Origin: Deltaproteobacteria bacterium
GTDB lineage: Bacteria > Desulfobacterota > DSM-4660 > Desulfatiglandales > HGW-15
DNA: 51,731 nt
Reading direction: 5' to 3'
Assembly (NCBI GenBank): GCA_016932235.1
Contig: JAFGDF010000150.1
Coordinates: 1 to 51,731, forward strand
Shown: piece by piece, positions 16,618 to 24,474 of the stretch
Numbering within the stretch: position 1 is the first letter of the stretch
Layout: every line of letters begins with the position of its first letter
The notes under the pieces: generated by a model
What the model saw: only the letters and a program-made list of their open reading frames with translations
Told to the model about the DNA's origin: nothing
Database searches by the model: none
Translations under genes and position numbers: made by a program

Positions 16618-17024
16618 TTCAGATGCTTTTCAATCGCCTGGAAAAGCTGTAAAGATAACGTTTTGTTACCTGTGTGGCCCGCTTTGATACGCATCATGGT
16701 ACGCGAGGGAGAATCATAGGAAATTCTGACTGAATATTCCGTCTCATCTGCAAAAGACCCCTCCACGATCGCCGACAGGCTGTCCATCTTCCTGGAGTAT
16801 ATCTTTAAACCCATATCGTTTACACCCTTCAGGGCGGCATCATAGACATTATTTACATCTCCATCGATAAGAACCTCCCAGAAATTTGGCATGGTAATGC
16901 TTCTTTTCAGTTCGTAGCTCCCTTTTCCCGTGCTCCCCTGTATCGTCGCTTGACAGGCTGTTAGGCATAAAATCATAATAAAAATAAGACTTGTCAGGAA
17001 AAAGCGTCTTCTCTCAAAAGTCAT
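16614..17024 (-). CDS. DUF3568-type lipoprotein
   Basis: A 136 aa exported protein. Basic residues and a hydrophobic stretch lead to a lipobox LTAC with Cys at about residue 24, so it should be lipid-anchored in the envelope. The remainder (about 40-136) resembles DUF3568 proteins, small lipoproteins of unknown role common in deltaproteobacteria. The ATG has AAGGAGG. It follows gpmI by 20 bp and is probably cotranscribed with it. Its stop codon overlaps that of the convergent oxidoreductase gamma gene. Confidence 0.8.
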   Translation of the reverse strand: MTFERRRFFLTSLIFIMILCLTACQATIQGSTGKGSYELKRSITMPNFWEVLIDGDVNNVYDAALKGVNDMGLKIYSRKMDSLSAIVEGSFADETEYSVRISYDSPSRTMMRIKAGHTGNKTLSLQLFQAIEKHLN

Positions 17025-17044
17025 TTATTCCTCCTTTTATACGT

Positions 17045-18709
17045 TTATAAAAACCTTATCAGCGATGGATCGTAATCCTCAACCTCTTCATAACCCATCA
17101 GGTTTAATAATGTGGAGGCCACGTTTGACAGCCCTTGATTTTCATGATGCGCCATCTCATATTCACCGGAATACAAGGGGTCATAGATCACAAAAGGAAC
17201 AGGATTAAGGGAATGGGCGGTCTTTATCGCCCGGTTCCCGCTTTTATCAATCGTGAACATCTCATCAGAATTACCATGATCAGCAGTCACGACCGCGATA
17301 CCATTCTTCTCCCTTATTGCGACCAGAAGTTCGCCGACACATTGATCCACTGTCTCCACGGCAATGATCGCAGCTTCCATAATCCCTGTATGACCCACCA
17401 TGTCTCCGTTGGCGAAATTCAGCCTGCCGAATTTATATTTATCCCCTTTCAAAAGATCCAATACGCAGTCCTTTATCTCAATGGCTTTCATCTTCGGTGC
17501 CTTGTCGAACTCAATTTTATCCGATGGAATTTCTTTGTACACCTCCAGGTTCTCATCAATATAACCTGAACGGTTGCCATTCCAGAAATAGGTTACGTGA
17601 CCAAACTTTTGAGTCTCCGACACAGCAAACATCATTATCTTTTCGCGACACAGATATTCACTCACGGTGCGATCAATATCCGGAGGCTGTACAAGAAAAT
17701 CAGGCGGAATATGCAAGTCACCATCATATTCCATCATACCGGCATAGAGAATATCAGGCAAAACAGCACGCTCAAATTCTTTAAAATCCGTTTCTGTAAA
17801 AGCCCTTGATATTTCAATCGCGCGATCACCCCTGAAATTGAAAAATATTACCGAGTCTCCATCTTTTATACGACCCACCGGCACGCCTGAATCATCCACG
17901 ATTACAAATGGACCCATATACTGATCTGTAATTTGGGGATCTTCCTTATAATAGGTTCTAACCGCTTCCTCGGCAGTTCGAAAAGATCTGCCCTTACCAA
18001 GAACATGCGTTTCCCAGCCTCTTTTCACAATGTTCCAGTCTGCATTATACCTGTCCATGGTTACTTTCATGCGGCCGCCGCCTGAAGCAATGACATAGTT
18101 AAAATTCTTATTTCTTGAAATACCGGTTAAACGCTCCTGCGTCGGGATTATGTAATTAAGAGCTGATCGCTCGCCGACATCTCTTCCATCAAGAAGAGTA
18201 TGTATTCTTACGTTCCTGACTCCGCTTTCAGCGCACTCATCAACCAGCGCGTATAACTGATCAATATGTGAATGCACATTGCCGTCGGAAAGAAGCCCTA
18301 TAAAATGAATGGTGCCCCCTTCTAAAGCCCGTCCGATTATCTTCTTCCACAAATCCGTCTGGAAAACAAGGCGAGACTCAATGGCTCTATTTACCAGGCG
18401 AGCGCCCTGTTCAAACACCCTTCCCGCTCCTAAAGCGTTATGCCCGACCTCACTGTTGCCCATATCCTTATCAGACGGTAATCCTACGGCAGTCCCGTGT
18501 GCCTTTAATTGTGTATACAGTCTCGATGAAAACAGTCGATCAAGATTGGGAGTCTTTGCGAGGTAAACGGCGTTGCTTTCATCCTGACGCCCGATACCGA
18601 TACCATCCATTATAATAAGAAGCAACGGGCCTTTACGGCCGGTAAATGATTTTAATTTATTAAGTTTTAAGCTCATGCCGCTCTCACTTTCAGTGATATA
18701 TTTCTCCAT
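17045..18709 (-). CDS. gpmI: 2,3-bisphosphoglycerate-independent phosphoglycerate mutase
   Basis: A cytosolic glycolytic/gluconeogenic enzyme that interconverts 3- and 2-phosphoglycerate using two metal ions and a phosphoserine. The 554 aa protein has the alkaline-phosphatase-superfamily start LLLIIMDGIGIG, the catalytic Ser in MGNSEVGHNALGAGR, DGRD, and metal-binding NGDMVGHTG and TADHGNSDEM. Length is near the family's 510-550. The ATG at 18709 has AAGG directly adjacent; an ATG at 18676 (MSLKLNK) is an equally good candidate. Confidence 0.95.
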   Translation of the reverse strand: MEKYITESESGMSLKLNKLKSFTGRKGPLLLIIMDGIGIGRQDESNAVYLAKTPNLDRLFSSRLYTQLKAHGTAVGLPSDKDMGNSEVGHNALGAGRVFEQGARLVNRAIESRLVFQTDLWKKIIGRALEGGTIHFIGLLSDGNVHSHIDQLYALVDECAESGVRNVRIHTLLDGRDVGERSALNYIIPTQERLTGISRNKNFNYVIASGGGRMKVTMDRYNADWNIVKRGWETHVLGKGRSFRTAEEAVRTYYKEDPQITDQYMGPFVIVDDSGVPVGRIKDGDSVIFFNFRGDRAIEISRAFTETDFKEFERAVLPDILYAGMMEYDGDLHIPPDFLVQPPDIDRTVSEYLCREKIMMFAVSETQKFGHVTYFWNGNRSGYIDENLEVYKEIPSDKIEFDKAPKMKAIEIKDCVLDLLKGDKYKFGRLNFANGDMVGHTGIMEAAIIAVETVDQCVGELLVAIREKNGIAVVTADHGNSDEMFTIDKSGNRAIKTAHSLNPVPFVIYDPLYSGEYEMAHHENQGLSNVASTLLNLMGYEEVEDYDPSLIRFL

Positions 18710-19024
18710 CCTTGTTGTGAAACAGTAACCTGCTGCACAACAAGAAATTGAACTCGGTAATTCTATAGTAAACTGTCCTATAGGGTCAAGGTAAATAGCG
18801 AATTACATCAGCGAAAGATACTGAATCGAGATTTTTCATCACAAGTAAGACATTTAAAGCGAGGGTTAAGCAAGGACACAGAAGACTTTTTAATTTTTTT
18901 CTCGATCTTGCTGCACTTTTCCAGAATGACGTTCCTTTTTAATTCTTACTCATTTTCTAATGCTAAAACCTGTAAAAATACTAATGTATATAGATGGTAA
19001 TTGCCGCACTTTTTTATATTTCAT
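18710..19024. other. intergenic region at the left edge of the restriction-modification island
   Basis: About 315 bp, AT-rich, between gpmI (minus) and the C-protein gene (plus). A 73-codon minus-strand frame (18950-19171) overlaps the regulator in antisense and is not credible. The region should hold the gpmI promoter. No repeat or attachment site is evident. Confidence 0.45.
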
Positions 19025-19048
19025 ACTATAGTCTGTAGATTTATAGTC
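19001..19048 (+). promoter_or_regulatory. promoter and candidate C-box of the restriction operon
   Basis: Two related motifs, ACTATAGT (19025-19032, a perfect palindrome) and GATTTATAGTC (19038-19048), lie just upstream of the controller gene. They resemble the C-boxes (GACT...AGTC half-sites) bound by restriction controller proteins. A TTGCCG (19001-19006) and TACTAT (19024-19029) spaced by 17 bp could be a promoter overlapping the left site. Alternatively, transcription may start at or near the ATG at 19063 (leaderless, as in several C-protein systems), with the right site near -35. Confidence 0.55.
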
Positions 19049-19062
19049 TTCATTTTTACACA

Positions 19063-19344
19063 ATGTCTTCCAGCATGAAAAAACAAATACCAAAACATCA
19101 GCAAGAGAGAACGGTTGAAGTGCTGTTCGGCGAAATACTGAAACAGATAAGGAAAGAAAATGGCCTGTCACAGGAATATCTCAGCTTTGAAAGCGGTTAT
19201 CATCGAACATACATAAGCCTTCTTGAGCGAGGCAAAAAAAGCCCCTCTCTGAAAACGATCTTCCAGTTAGCCAAGGTCCTTAATATTAATCCTTCTGAAT
19301 TTATTGATCGAATCCAAAAGAAAGTTCACACAGATAGAACATGA
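19063..19344 (+). CDS. XRE-type controller (C) protein of a type II restriction system
   Basis: A 93 aa DNA-binding protein with one helix-turn-helix (about 22-80): the LSQEYLSFESGYHRTYISLLERG stretch, spanning about 37-59, has the spacing of XRE/Cro repressors, followed by SPSLKTIFQLAKVL. Controller proteins delay endonuclease expression until the methyltransferase has protected the host. Context supports this: its last 4 bases overlap the endonuclease start, and a C-box-like site lies just upstream. The ATG at 19075 is an alternative start. Confidence 0.85.
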   Translation: MSSSMKKQIPKHQQERTVEVLFGEILKQIRKENGLSQEYLSFESGYHRTYISLLERGKKSPSLKTIFQLAKVLNINPSEFIDRIQKKVHTDRT

Positions 19345-19949
19345 AAATAGAACATACTGAATTAATCATCAGTGCGGGTGATTTTCCCGTATCCGGGAAG
19401 TGGAAAAATATCCGGGAAGATATCTATAATGCGATTAAGTCCATTGAATGGCCACCCGGATCAGGCTCTTTTATCCTTTATGATGAGCCGGGAAAAAAAC
19501 GTGGCCAAGGCAACGGAGTAAAACCGATAAAATCAGCCTGCATGAAAAAACTGCAAGATTTAGGTTGGAGACTTGAAACACCTGTTGATATAGCAACATT
19601 AAGAAAACCTGGTCCTATGGACGCGACCATCAAAGTCGATGAACGCCTTTTTTGCGTTGAGTGGGAAACCGGGAATATTTCATCCAGCCATCGTGCAATA
19701 AATAAAATGGCATTGGGTATCATTAAAAATATATTGGTCGGTGGAGTTCTGATTCTACCCACCCGTCATATGTACAATTTCCTTACCGACAGGGTGGGAA
19801 ACTACCCTGAAATTGAACCCTATTTCCCATTATGGAAATCCTTGTGTATTGAAGAAGGTTTGCTTGCTATTATTGCGATTGAACATGATGGAGTCAGCAA
19901 AGACGTTCAGCGCATACCCAAAGGAACGGATGGAAGAGCCATCCAATAA
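19341..19949 (+). CDS. BamHI-family type II restriction endonuclease
   Basis: A 202 aa protein that aligns with BamHI from memory. Shared stretches are NGVKPIK (BamHI NGVVPIK), GPMDATI (GPIDVYK), EWETGNISSSHRAINK (EFETGNISSAHRSMNK), YNFLTDRVGNYPEIEPYF (YYLTDRVTNFEELEPYF) and IPKGTDG (IPKGSDG). The catalytic residues of BamHI (Glu77, Asp94, Glu111, Glu113) correspond to Glu79, Asp94, Glu107 and Glu109 here, all conserved. It should cut DNA as a Mg2+-dependent dimer. GGATCC is the natural guess for the target but is inferred. It is coupled to the C gene by a 4-bp overlap. Confidence 0.92.
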   Translation: MKIEHTELIISAGDFPVSGKWKNIREDIYNAIKSIEWPPGSGSFILYDEPGKKRGQGNGVKPIKSACMKKLQDLGWRLETPVDIATLRKPGPMDATIKVDERLFCVEWETGNISSSHRAINKMALGIIKNILVGGVLILPTRHMYNFLTDRVGNYPEIEPYFPLWKSLCIEEGLLAIIAIEHDGVSKDVQRIPKGTDGRAIQ

Positions 19950-19953
19950 GAGA

Positions 19954-21315
19954 TCAGTTTCTCTGAAGCATTACAATATACTCAAGTCGCATGGTATTTG
20001 AAATTCCTACTATGGGACGACTCAGCATCTTAATCAATTTAAATTTATGTTTTTGACCAATCTGTATAAGGATTTCGTGAAGGCCTTGAACTTTCTCAGG
20101 AGATATGCCTAAGACCTTTCCGAGTTGATTATTATTAGTCCCGATAATAATTGTACAAAGCTTTTTTGGGCGCAGGACACGTGAACATTCTGAGATTATT
20201 TTTTCCATATCTTCTTTGTAAATTTGAAATTTTTCTGAAAACTTTTCCCCGCGAAGACCGACCATAGCTTGCCTTAGATTTTCCGTTTCGACTCCCAGAT
20301 AATTTAGGTGAAAGGCATCATTTTTAAGATAGTCAATCGCAAAACTATAGGGAGGAGAAAAAAGGATGCCATCAACGGCCTCATCTTCCAAAGGAAGATC
20401 CCTAGCATCTGATTCAATCGCTTTGGCAGGAGCAAGTTCCCCCTCAGCCCCGTTAAGAAATTTTTGGAACTTGTCCGCAACAAAAAGGTATCTCTCGATG
20501 ATTGCTTTGAACTGTAGAAGAGGATCGTTTCTTCTACTTCTTTCAGAATATCCGACGCTGTCCAAGTATGCTAACAAAAGGAAATTATATGTGTCGGAAG
20601 TTTCCTTCTCCCTTTTTGTGAGTAAATGTCTATCTTCTCTTGTAGCATATTCGGATGCTGGTTCCATAATAGATATTACATTCTGGGAGGGAGGATTTCG
20701 ACTCCTTCGGGGATGTTTTTTGTCTATATTTTTTGAAAAATAATTAAATACCTCCTCGTAATTACTCAGAGCATTTCGGGCTCGTTTCAATGACATGGAA
20801 AGGACGTCGATTTTTGTCTGTGTCATAAACCTGCAAAATGGACTTTTATCAATACCAATCGACTTAATCCCCATTATTGACGCCTCTATCAATACTGTCC
20901 CAGAACCCATCATTGGGTCTAAAACAGTATCACCCGGTTTAAGGCCCATTATATTCATAATTCCCTTAACCATTTGCGGGTGGAATTTTCCTCGATAAGG
21001 AAACAATCCATGGGTTGCGTAACCGGTTCTGAAAATATTTTTTTCAAAAAATGATTTGAGCCTAGATGAGGAATGCCCAGGCAGTTTCAATGACTCACCA
21101 GTACACATGAGGAAATGCCGTGTTAATTTAGATCCTATCCCGGCAAAATAAGCGCTATTTCTAATAAGCTCATCATCTGAAAGTATCTGGTTTTCATAAA
21201 AAGCAATTTCAAGCTCATAGAGGTCATTTAAATTTGGTATGAGATGATACTTGGAAGGGAAAAGTTTTTCTGTAAGTCCCGCTGTAAGGGCTTCATCAAT
21301 TTTCATGTGGTTCAA
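19954..21315 (-). CDS. DNA methyltransferase of the BamHI-type system (SPPY type)
   Basis: A 453 aa SAM-dependent DNA methyltransferase. SAM motif I, LDPMMGSGTVLIEA (about 132-145), precedes the catalytic motif IV, FSPPYSF (about 319-325). SPPY is frequent in N4-cytosine methyltransferases, which fits a BamHI-type system where the modification is N4-methylcytosine; the target here is inferred. LFPYRGKFHPQM just before motif I is typical of a related methylase group. It is convergent with the endonuclease gene, 4 bp apart. The ATG at 21306 is an alternative start. Confidence 0.88.
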   Translation of the reverse strand: MNHMKIDEALTAGLTEKLFPSKYHLIPNLNDLYELEIAFYENQILSDDELIRNSAYFAGIGSKLTRHFLMCTGESLKLPGHSSSRLKSFFEKNIFRTGYATHGLFPYRGKFHPQMVKGIMNIMGLKPGDTVLDPMMGSGTVLIEASIMGIKSIGIDKSPFCRFMTQTKIDVLSMSLKRARNALSNYEEVFNYFSKNIDKKHPRRSRNPPSQNVISIMEPASEYATREDRHLLTKREKETSDTYNFLLLAYLDSVGYSERSRRNDPLLQFKAIIERYLFVADKFQKFLNGAEGELAPAKAIESDARDLPLEDEAVDGILFSPPYSFAIDYLKNDAFHLNYLGVETENLRQAMVGLRGEKFSEKFQIYKEDMEKIISECSRVLRPKKLCTIIIGTNNNQLGKVLGISPEKVQGLHEILIQIGQKHKFKLIKMLSRPIVGISNTMRLEYIVMLQRN

Positions 21316-21329
21316 TTCTTTTCCTCATT

Positions 21330-22202
21330 TCAGTCTTCGATATTATCTTCACATTTGTGTGGGTGCAAATCTTCAGTTTGAAGCCGCTCGATAATTACAT
21401 CACAGTTCTCTAACTCCATCCCAATCCAATGTCGTTTAAGACTTTCACACACGTCATAGGTGGTCCCGCTGCCCCCAAAGGGATCAAGCACGATATCGCA
21501 CCCCCGGGTGGACATTTGAATTACCCGCTCAAGAAGTTTGGTAGACAATTGATTGGAAATTCGTTTTTTACTCTTGAATTTCCAATGCCTTACTGGAGTA
21601 ATATCATTCCAGACATCGGTTAAATTAACACCCTTTGGATTCATTGCTCCCCGATGACCTCCATAGTCCTTGATTTCCTTCCCACAATGCCTACAAACCT
21701 CTATTGGTGTTCGTATCCTCCTAAATGTTTTTGGCTTGCTCTTAGTGAAATATAACAGGCTGTAATGAGAAGGATAAAGTCGCCCAGGAATTGGTAATGA
21801 TAACTTTATATTCACTGCAATCCAATGCCGAAACATCATACCTGCTTCTGTAAGATGATTACCTAAAACGATGTTCCACTTCGGAAGATTATAAATAAAT
21901 ATGGCACCTCCTGGTTTCACTACCCTAATACAGTGGTCCAACCACTCCTTGCACCATGAAATATAATCCTCATCTGAACGATTATCATTTACAGTTGGGC
22001 CATATATTTTGGAAAGATTAAAAGGCGGATCAGCAAACACTGTATCAATAGACTCACTATGCACATAGGGAAGGAGTTCAAGCAGATCTCCTCTATAAAG
22101 TATCCCTCGTTGAGTTGAGTATGCAATTTTATATTCAATTCCAGGTCCAATGACGTTCTCAGGTGTCCATTTCTCTCGATTGTCTAGAATTTGTTGTACC
22201 AT
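21330..22202 (-). CDS. beta-class DNA methyltransferase (DPPF type)
   Basis: A 290 aa site-specific DNA methyltransferase with motif order IV then I: ADPPFN (about 57-62) and LDPFGGSGTT (about 246-256), the beta-class arrangement. DPPF/Y is usual for N6-adenine enzymes but also occurs in N4-cytosine ones, so the modified base is uncertain. A CRHCGKE pair sits in the probable target-recognition region (about 170). It lies 14 bp upstream of the SPPY methyltransferase in the same operon, so the island has two distinct methyltransferases for one visible endonuclease. Confidence 0.88.
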   Translation of the reverse strand: MVQQILDNREKWTPENVIGPGIEYKIAYSTQRGILYRGDLLELLPYVHSESIDTVFADPPFNLSKIYGPTVNDNRSDEDYISWCKEWLDHCIRVVKPGGAIFIYNLPKWNIVLGNHLTEAGMMFRHWIAVNIKLSLPIPGRLYPSHYSLLYFTKSKPKTFRRIRTPIEVCRHCGKEIKDYGGHRGAMNPKGVNLTDVWNDITPVRHWKFKSKKRISNQLSTKLLERVIQMSTRGCDIVLDPFGGSGTTYDVCESLKRHWIGMELENCDVIIERLQTEDLHPHKCEDNIED

Positions 22203-22499
22203 AATATACAGTTGAATGTGTTAACGAAATAAGGTGCGAATTAATCTAAAAAGATTCATTCAAATTATTTTATTTATATAGCAAATTCCTATAAAAACTG
22301 CCATTTGTTCCATGAAAAAATTATACATCTTAGAACCTGCCCTAATCCTTATATTTACATCAATATCAAAATGGCAGATTTATACCAAATTTTAAAATAC
22401 ATTTTTCCTAAAAATATATCATGGATCGAAAAACCATGGCAGTACAAATGTTAAACTAAAATTATCAAGCTATTTAAGATAATTGCAGTATAATCCCGG

Positions 22500-23315
22500 C
22501 TAAAAAATTTTCCCTAAATATTCTTCTTTATCAATAGATAAATATCGGGAAAGAGGGGGAAGGTCGAGGGCTTTTTCTGCAAAATTAAAGACATCCGCAT
22601 AATTAAAAGATAACCCCATCTTATTATAATAGGCTTCAAAAACTTTTTTAGGTCTGTTATTCCTGTACGCGCAGGGGATTGAAAGAACGGGAATCTTCAT
22701 CGCTTCCAGCTGACTGTCGATATAATTTCCGTTATATTGAAGAACCGGCCTGAACACTGAGTACCCTTCCTTCATCTTTACGAAAGGATGGAACCGCTGG
22801 GCTGTTTCCCAAAAACGCCGGCTGATGTCGCCGCCACCGGCTCTCCTGGAACCGGTTAAGATATCACCTAATATACGCTCTAATGAATACCCGACCAGAT
22901 CCCAAAGGTTGTAATTTACAACGATCACGAGTTCTTCAATCCTTTCGACTTCAGCAACAATACCTTTAAGGAACTTTTTCCTTATCCCTCTGCACATCGT
23001 GCATGGGTTCTCCGCGCTCCTGATGGCTTCATCGGTTTCCGGAAGATCCAGCCAGATAATATCCGTGCCTCTTTCTCTCCAATAGGTTCCAAGCTTATCC
23101 TTTTCCGAATCCGGATATCTATGCCTCGGAAAGGCTCCTGCAATTACCTTAAAGCCAAAACCGAACTCTTCCCCGGCTCTTAAAACAAGTTCCATGGCAA
23201 ACGATGAATCCTTACCACCCGAATATAGCATCAAAATATCCTTTTGTGAAAAGCCCTTTAACAGCTTGCTATTGCCTTCTTTCCATTCTTCATAACATCT
23301 ATTTGAAATCACCAT
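22500..23315 (-). CDS. TtcA-like PP-loop ATPase
   Basis: A 271 aa ATP-pyrophosphatase-fold protein. The PP-loop is LYSGGKDSSFAMEL. A cysteine pair CTMCRGIRKKFL and a later SIPCAYRNNRP resemble the sulfur/Fe-S cysteines of TtcA, which 2-thiolates tRNA cytidine 32. The sequence is divergent enough that another thiolation or amidation substrate is possible. I place the start at the ATG at 23315, 4 bp after the upstream stop, with GGAAGG upstream; a TTG opens the frame at 23345. It is the last gene of a five-gene cluster beside an enolase-superfamily enzyme. Confidence 0.78.
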   Translation of the reverse strand: MVISNRCYEEWKEGNSKLLKGFSQKDILMLYSGGKDSSFAMELVLRAGEEFGFGFKVIAGAFPRHRYPDSEKDKLGTYWRERGTDIIWLDLPETDEAIRSAENPCTMCRGIRKKFLKGIVAEVERIEELVIVVNYNLWDLVGYSLERILGDILTGSRRAGGGDISRRFWETAQRFHPFVKMKEGYSVFRPVLQYNGNYIDSQLEAMKIPVLSIPCAYRNNRPKKVFEAYYNKMGLSFNYADVFNFAEKALDLPPLSRYLSIDKEEYLGKIF

Positions 23316-23319
23316 AATA

Positions 23320-24474
23320 TCAAGCATCCTTCCGAATCGTGGCAACGTCTTTCTTCAGCTCCGCTAATCTCACCTTACTCACTTCCACTCCAAGACCAAA
23401 TCCGGGTAACGGACCTGCCTCACCACCCGGGCCAAAAGTCACATCTTCTGTTGTGACATTCTTTTCCAATAAAAATTTATCATATGATCCATCATAATGG
23501 AGGGCATCGGAACAGAGGAGGCCAAGCGCCCTTCCCCCTGCGGAAAGAATCCCAGATTCCCCGAGGGTACAACCTATCTGGAAGAACAGGCCCTCCTTTC
23601 TAATATATTCAATGATTCGCAAGGATCTTCTGAAGCCCCCGCTCCTGTTCAGCTTGACATTTATCATCTGATAATATCCCTCATCAACGATCCTCTCTAC
23701 TTCAACCAGGGTTGGGGCGGACTCACAGGCCATGAGGATTATGCCCATGTTTTTCAGTAGCTGCGTGACTTCTCTGAAACTATCATCATTCGGGTTCATG
23801 GGCTCCTCTACGATTCTGACATCATATTTCGAGATAAGAGGCAAATGTCTTATAGCAATCGCCTTATCCCATGCCCGGTTAGGGTCAATCCTAAGATTGC
23901 ACTCACGTCCAAAAATCTTCCTCACCGTCTCCATAGATATTCGATTTTGTTCAAAATCCCTGCCCAGCTTAATCCTGAGATCCTTGATCCCAAGGCCGTT
24001 GACTATTCTGCAGAGCTTTGTGACACGTTTTTTATCTCCCAGCGTAATGGAGGCGCCGTAATTAATTGAGCCTGTATAATAATCCTGAGGGAAATAGGAT
24101 AGTATCGATTTCTTCTCATGTTTACCAAGCGTGTCAAGTAGTGCCATCTCAAGTGCACATATAGCCGCGTTATTCTCCATACCCATGGGGAGATTATCAA
24201 CGTAATCCCATATCTGTGAAACATCGTTTAATCTCCAGGGAAACCGGTACCCCCGAATGAACCTGACGGCATTCCGCGCAGCAAGGTCTTGAGTTTCTCC
24301 GGTCACAACCTCCACTGGGACTCCTTCTCCGTAGCCCGTGACCTTATCATTATCTGTGACAATCTCCACGATAATATTGTTGTCGGAATAAAGCCCCTGT
24401 CTCTGTGAGATGGAGTAATCGCCTGTAAATGCCAAGAAAATCTTGTAAATATTAACTCTTTCTATTTTTAACAT
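23320..24474 (-). CDS. enolase-superfamily enzyme (mandelate racemase/muconate lactonizing type)
   Basis: A 384 aa enzyme with an N-terminal capping domain (about 1-130) and a C-terminal barrel. Metal-ligand positions are visible: RIDPNRAWD (Asp), VEEPM (Glu) and ACESAP (Glu in the third position). The catalytic lysine regions are RIKLG and NVKLNRSGG. This pattern fits the MLE subgroup (cycloisomerases, o-succinylbenzoate synthase, dipeptide epimerases). Its chemistry cannot be assigned. The ATG has AGAGGAG and overlaps the kinase stop by 7 bp. The next gene is the PP-loop ATPase. Confidence 0.85.
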   Translation of the reverse strand: MLKIERVNIYKIFLAFTGDYSISQRQGLYSDNNIIVEIVTDNDKVTGYGEGVPVEVVTGETQDLAARNAVRFIRGYRFPWRLNDVSQIWDYVDNLPMGMENNAAICALEMALLDTLGKHEKKSILSYFPQDYYTGSINYGASITLGDKKRVTKLCRIVNGLGIKDLRIKLGRDFEQNRISMETVRKIFGRECNLRIDPNRAWDKAIAIRHLPLISKYDVRIVEEPMNPNDDSFREVTQLLKNMGIILMACESAPTLVEVERIVDEGYYQMINVKLNRSGGFRRSLRIIEYIRKEGLFFQIGCTLGESGILSAGGRALGLLCSDALHYDGSYDKFLLEKNVTTEDVTFGPGGEAGPLPGFGLGVEVSKVRLAELKKDVATIRKDA

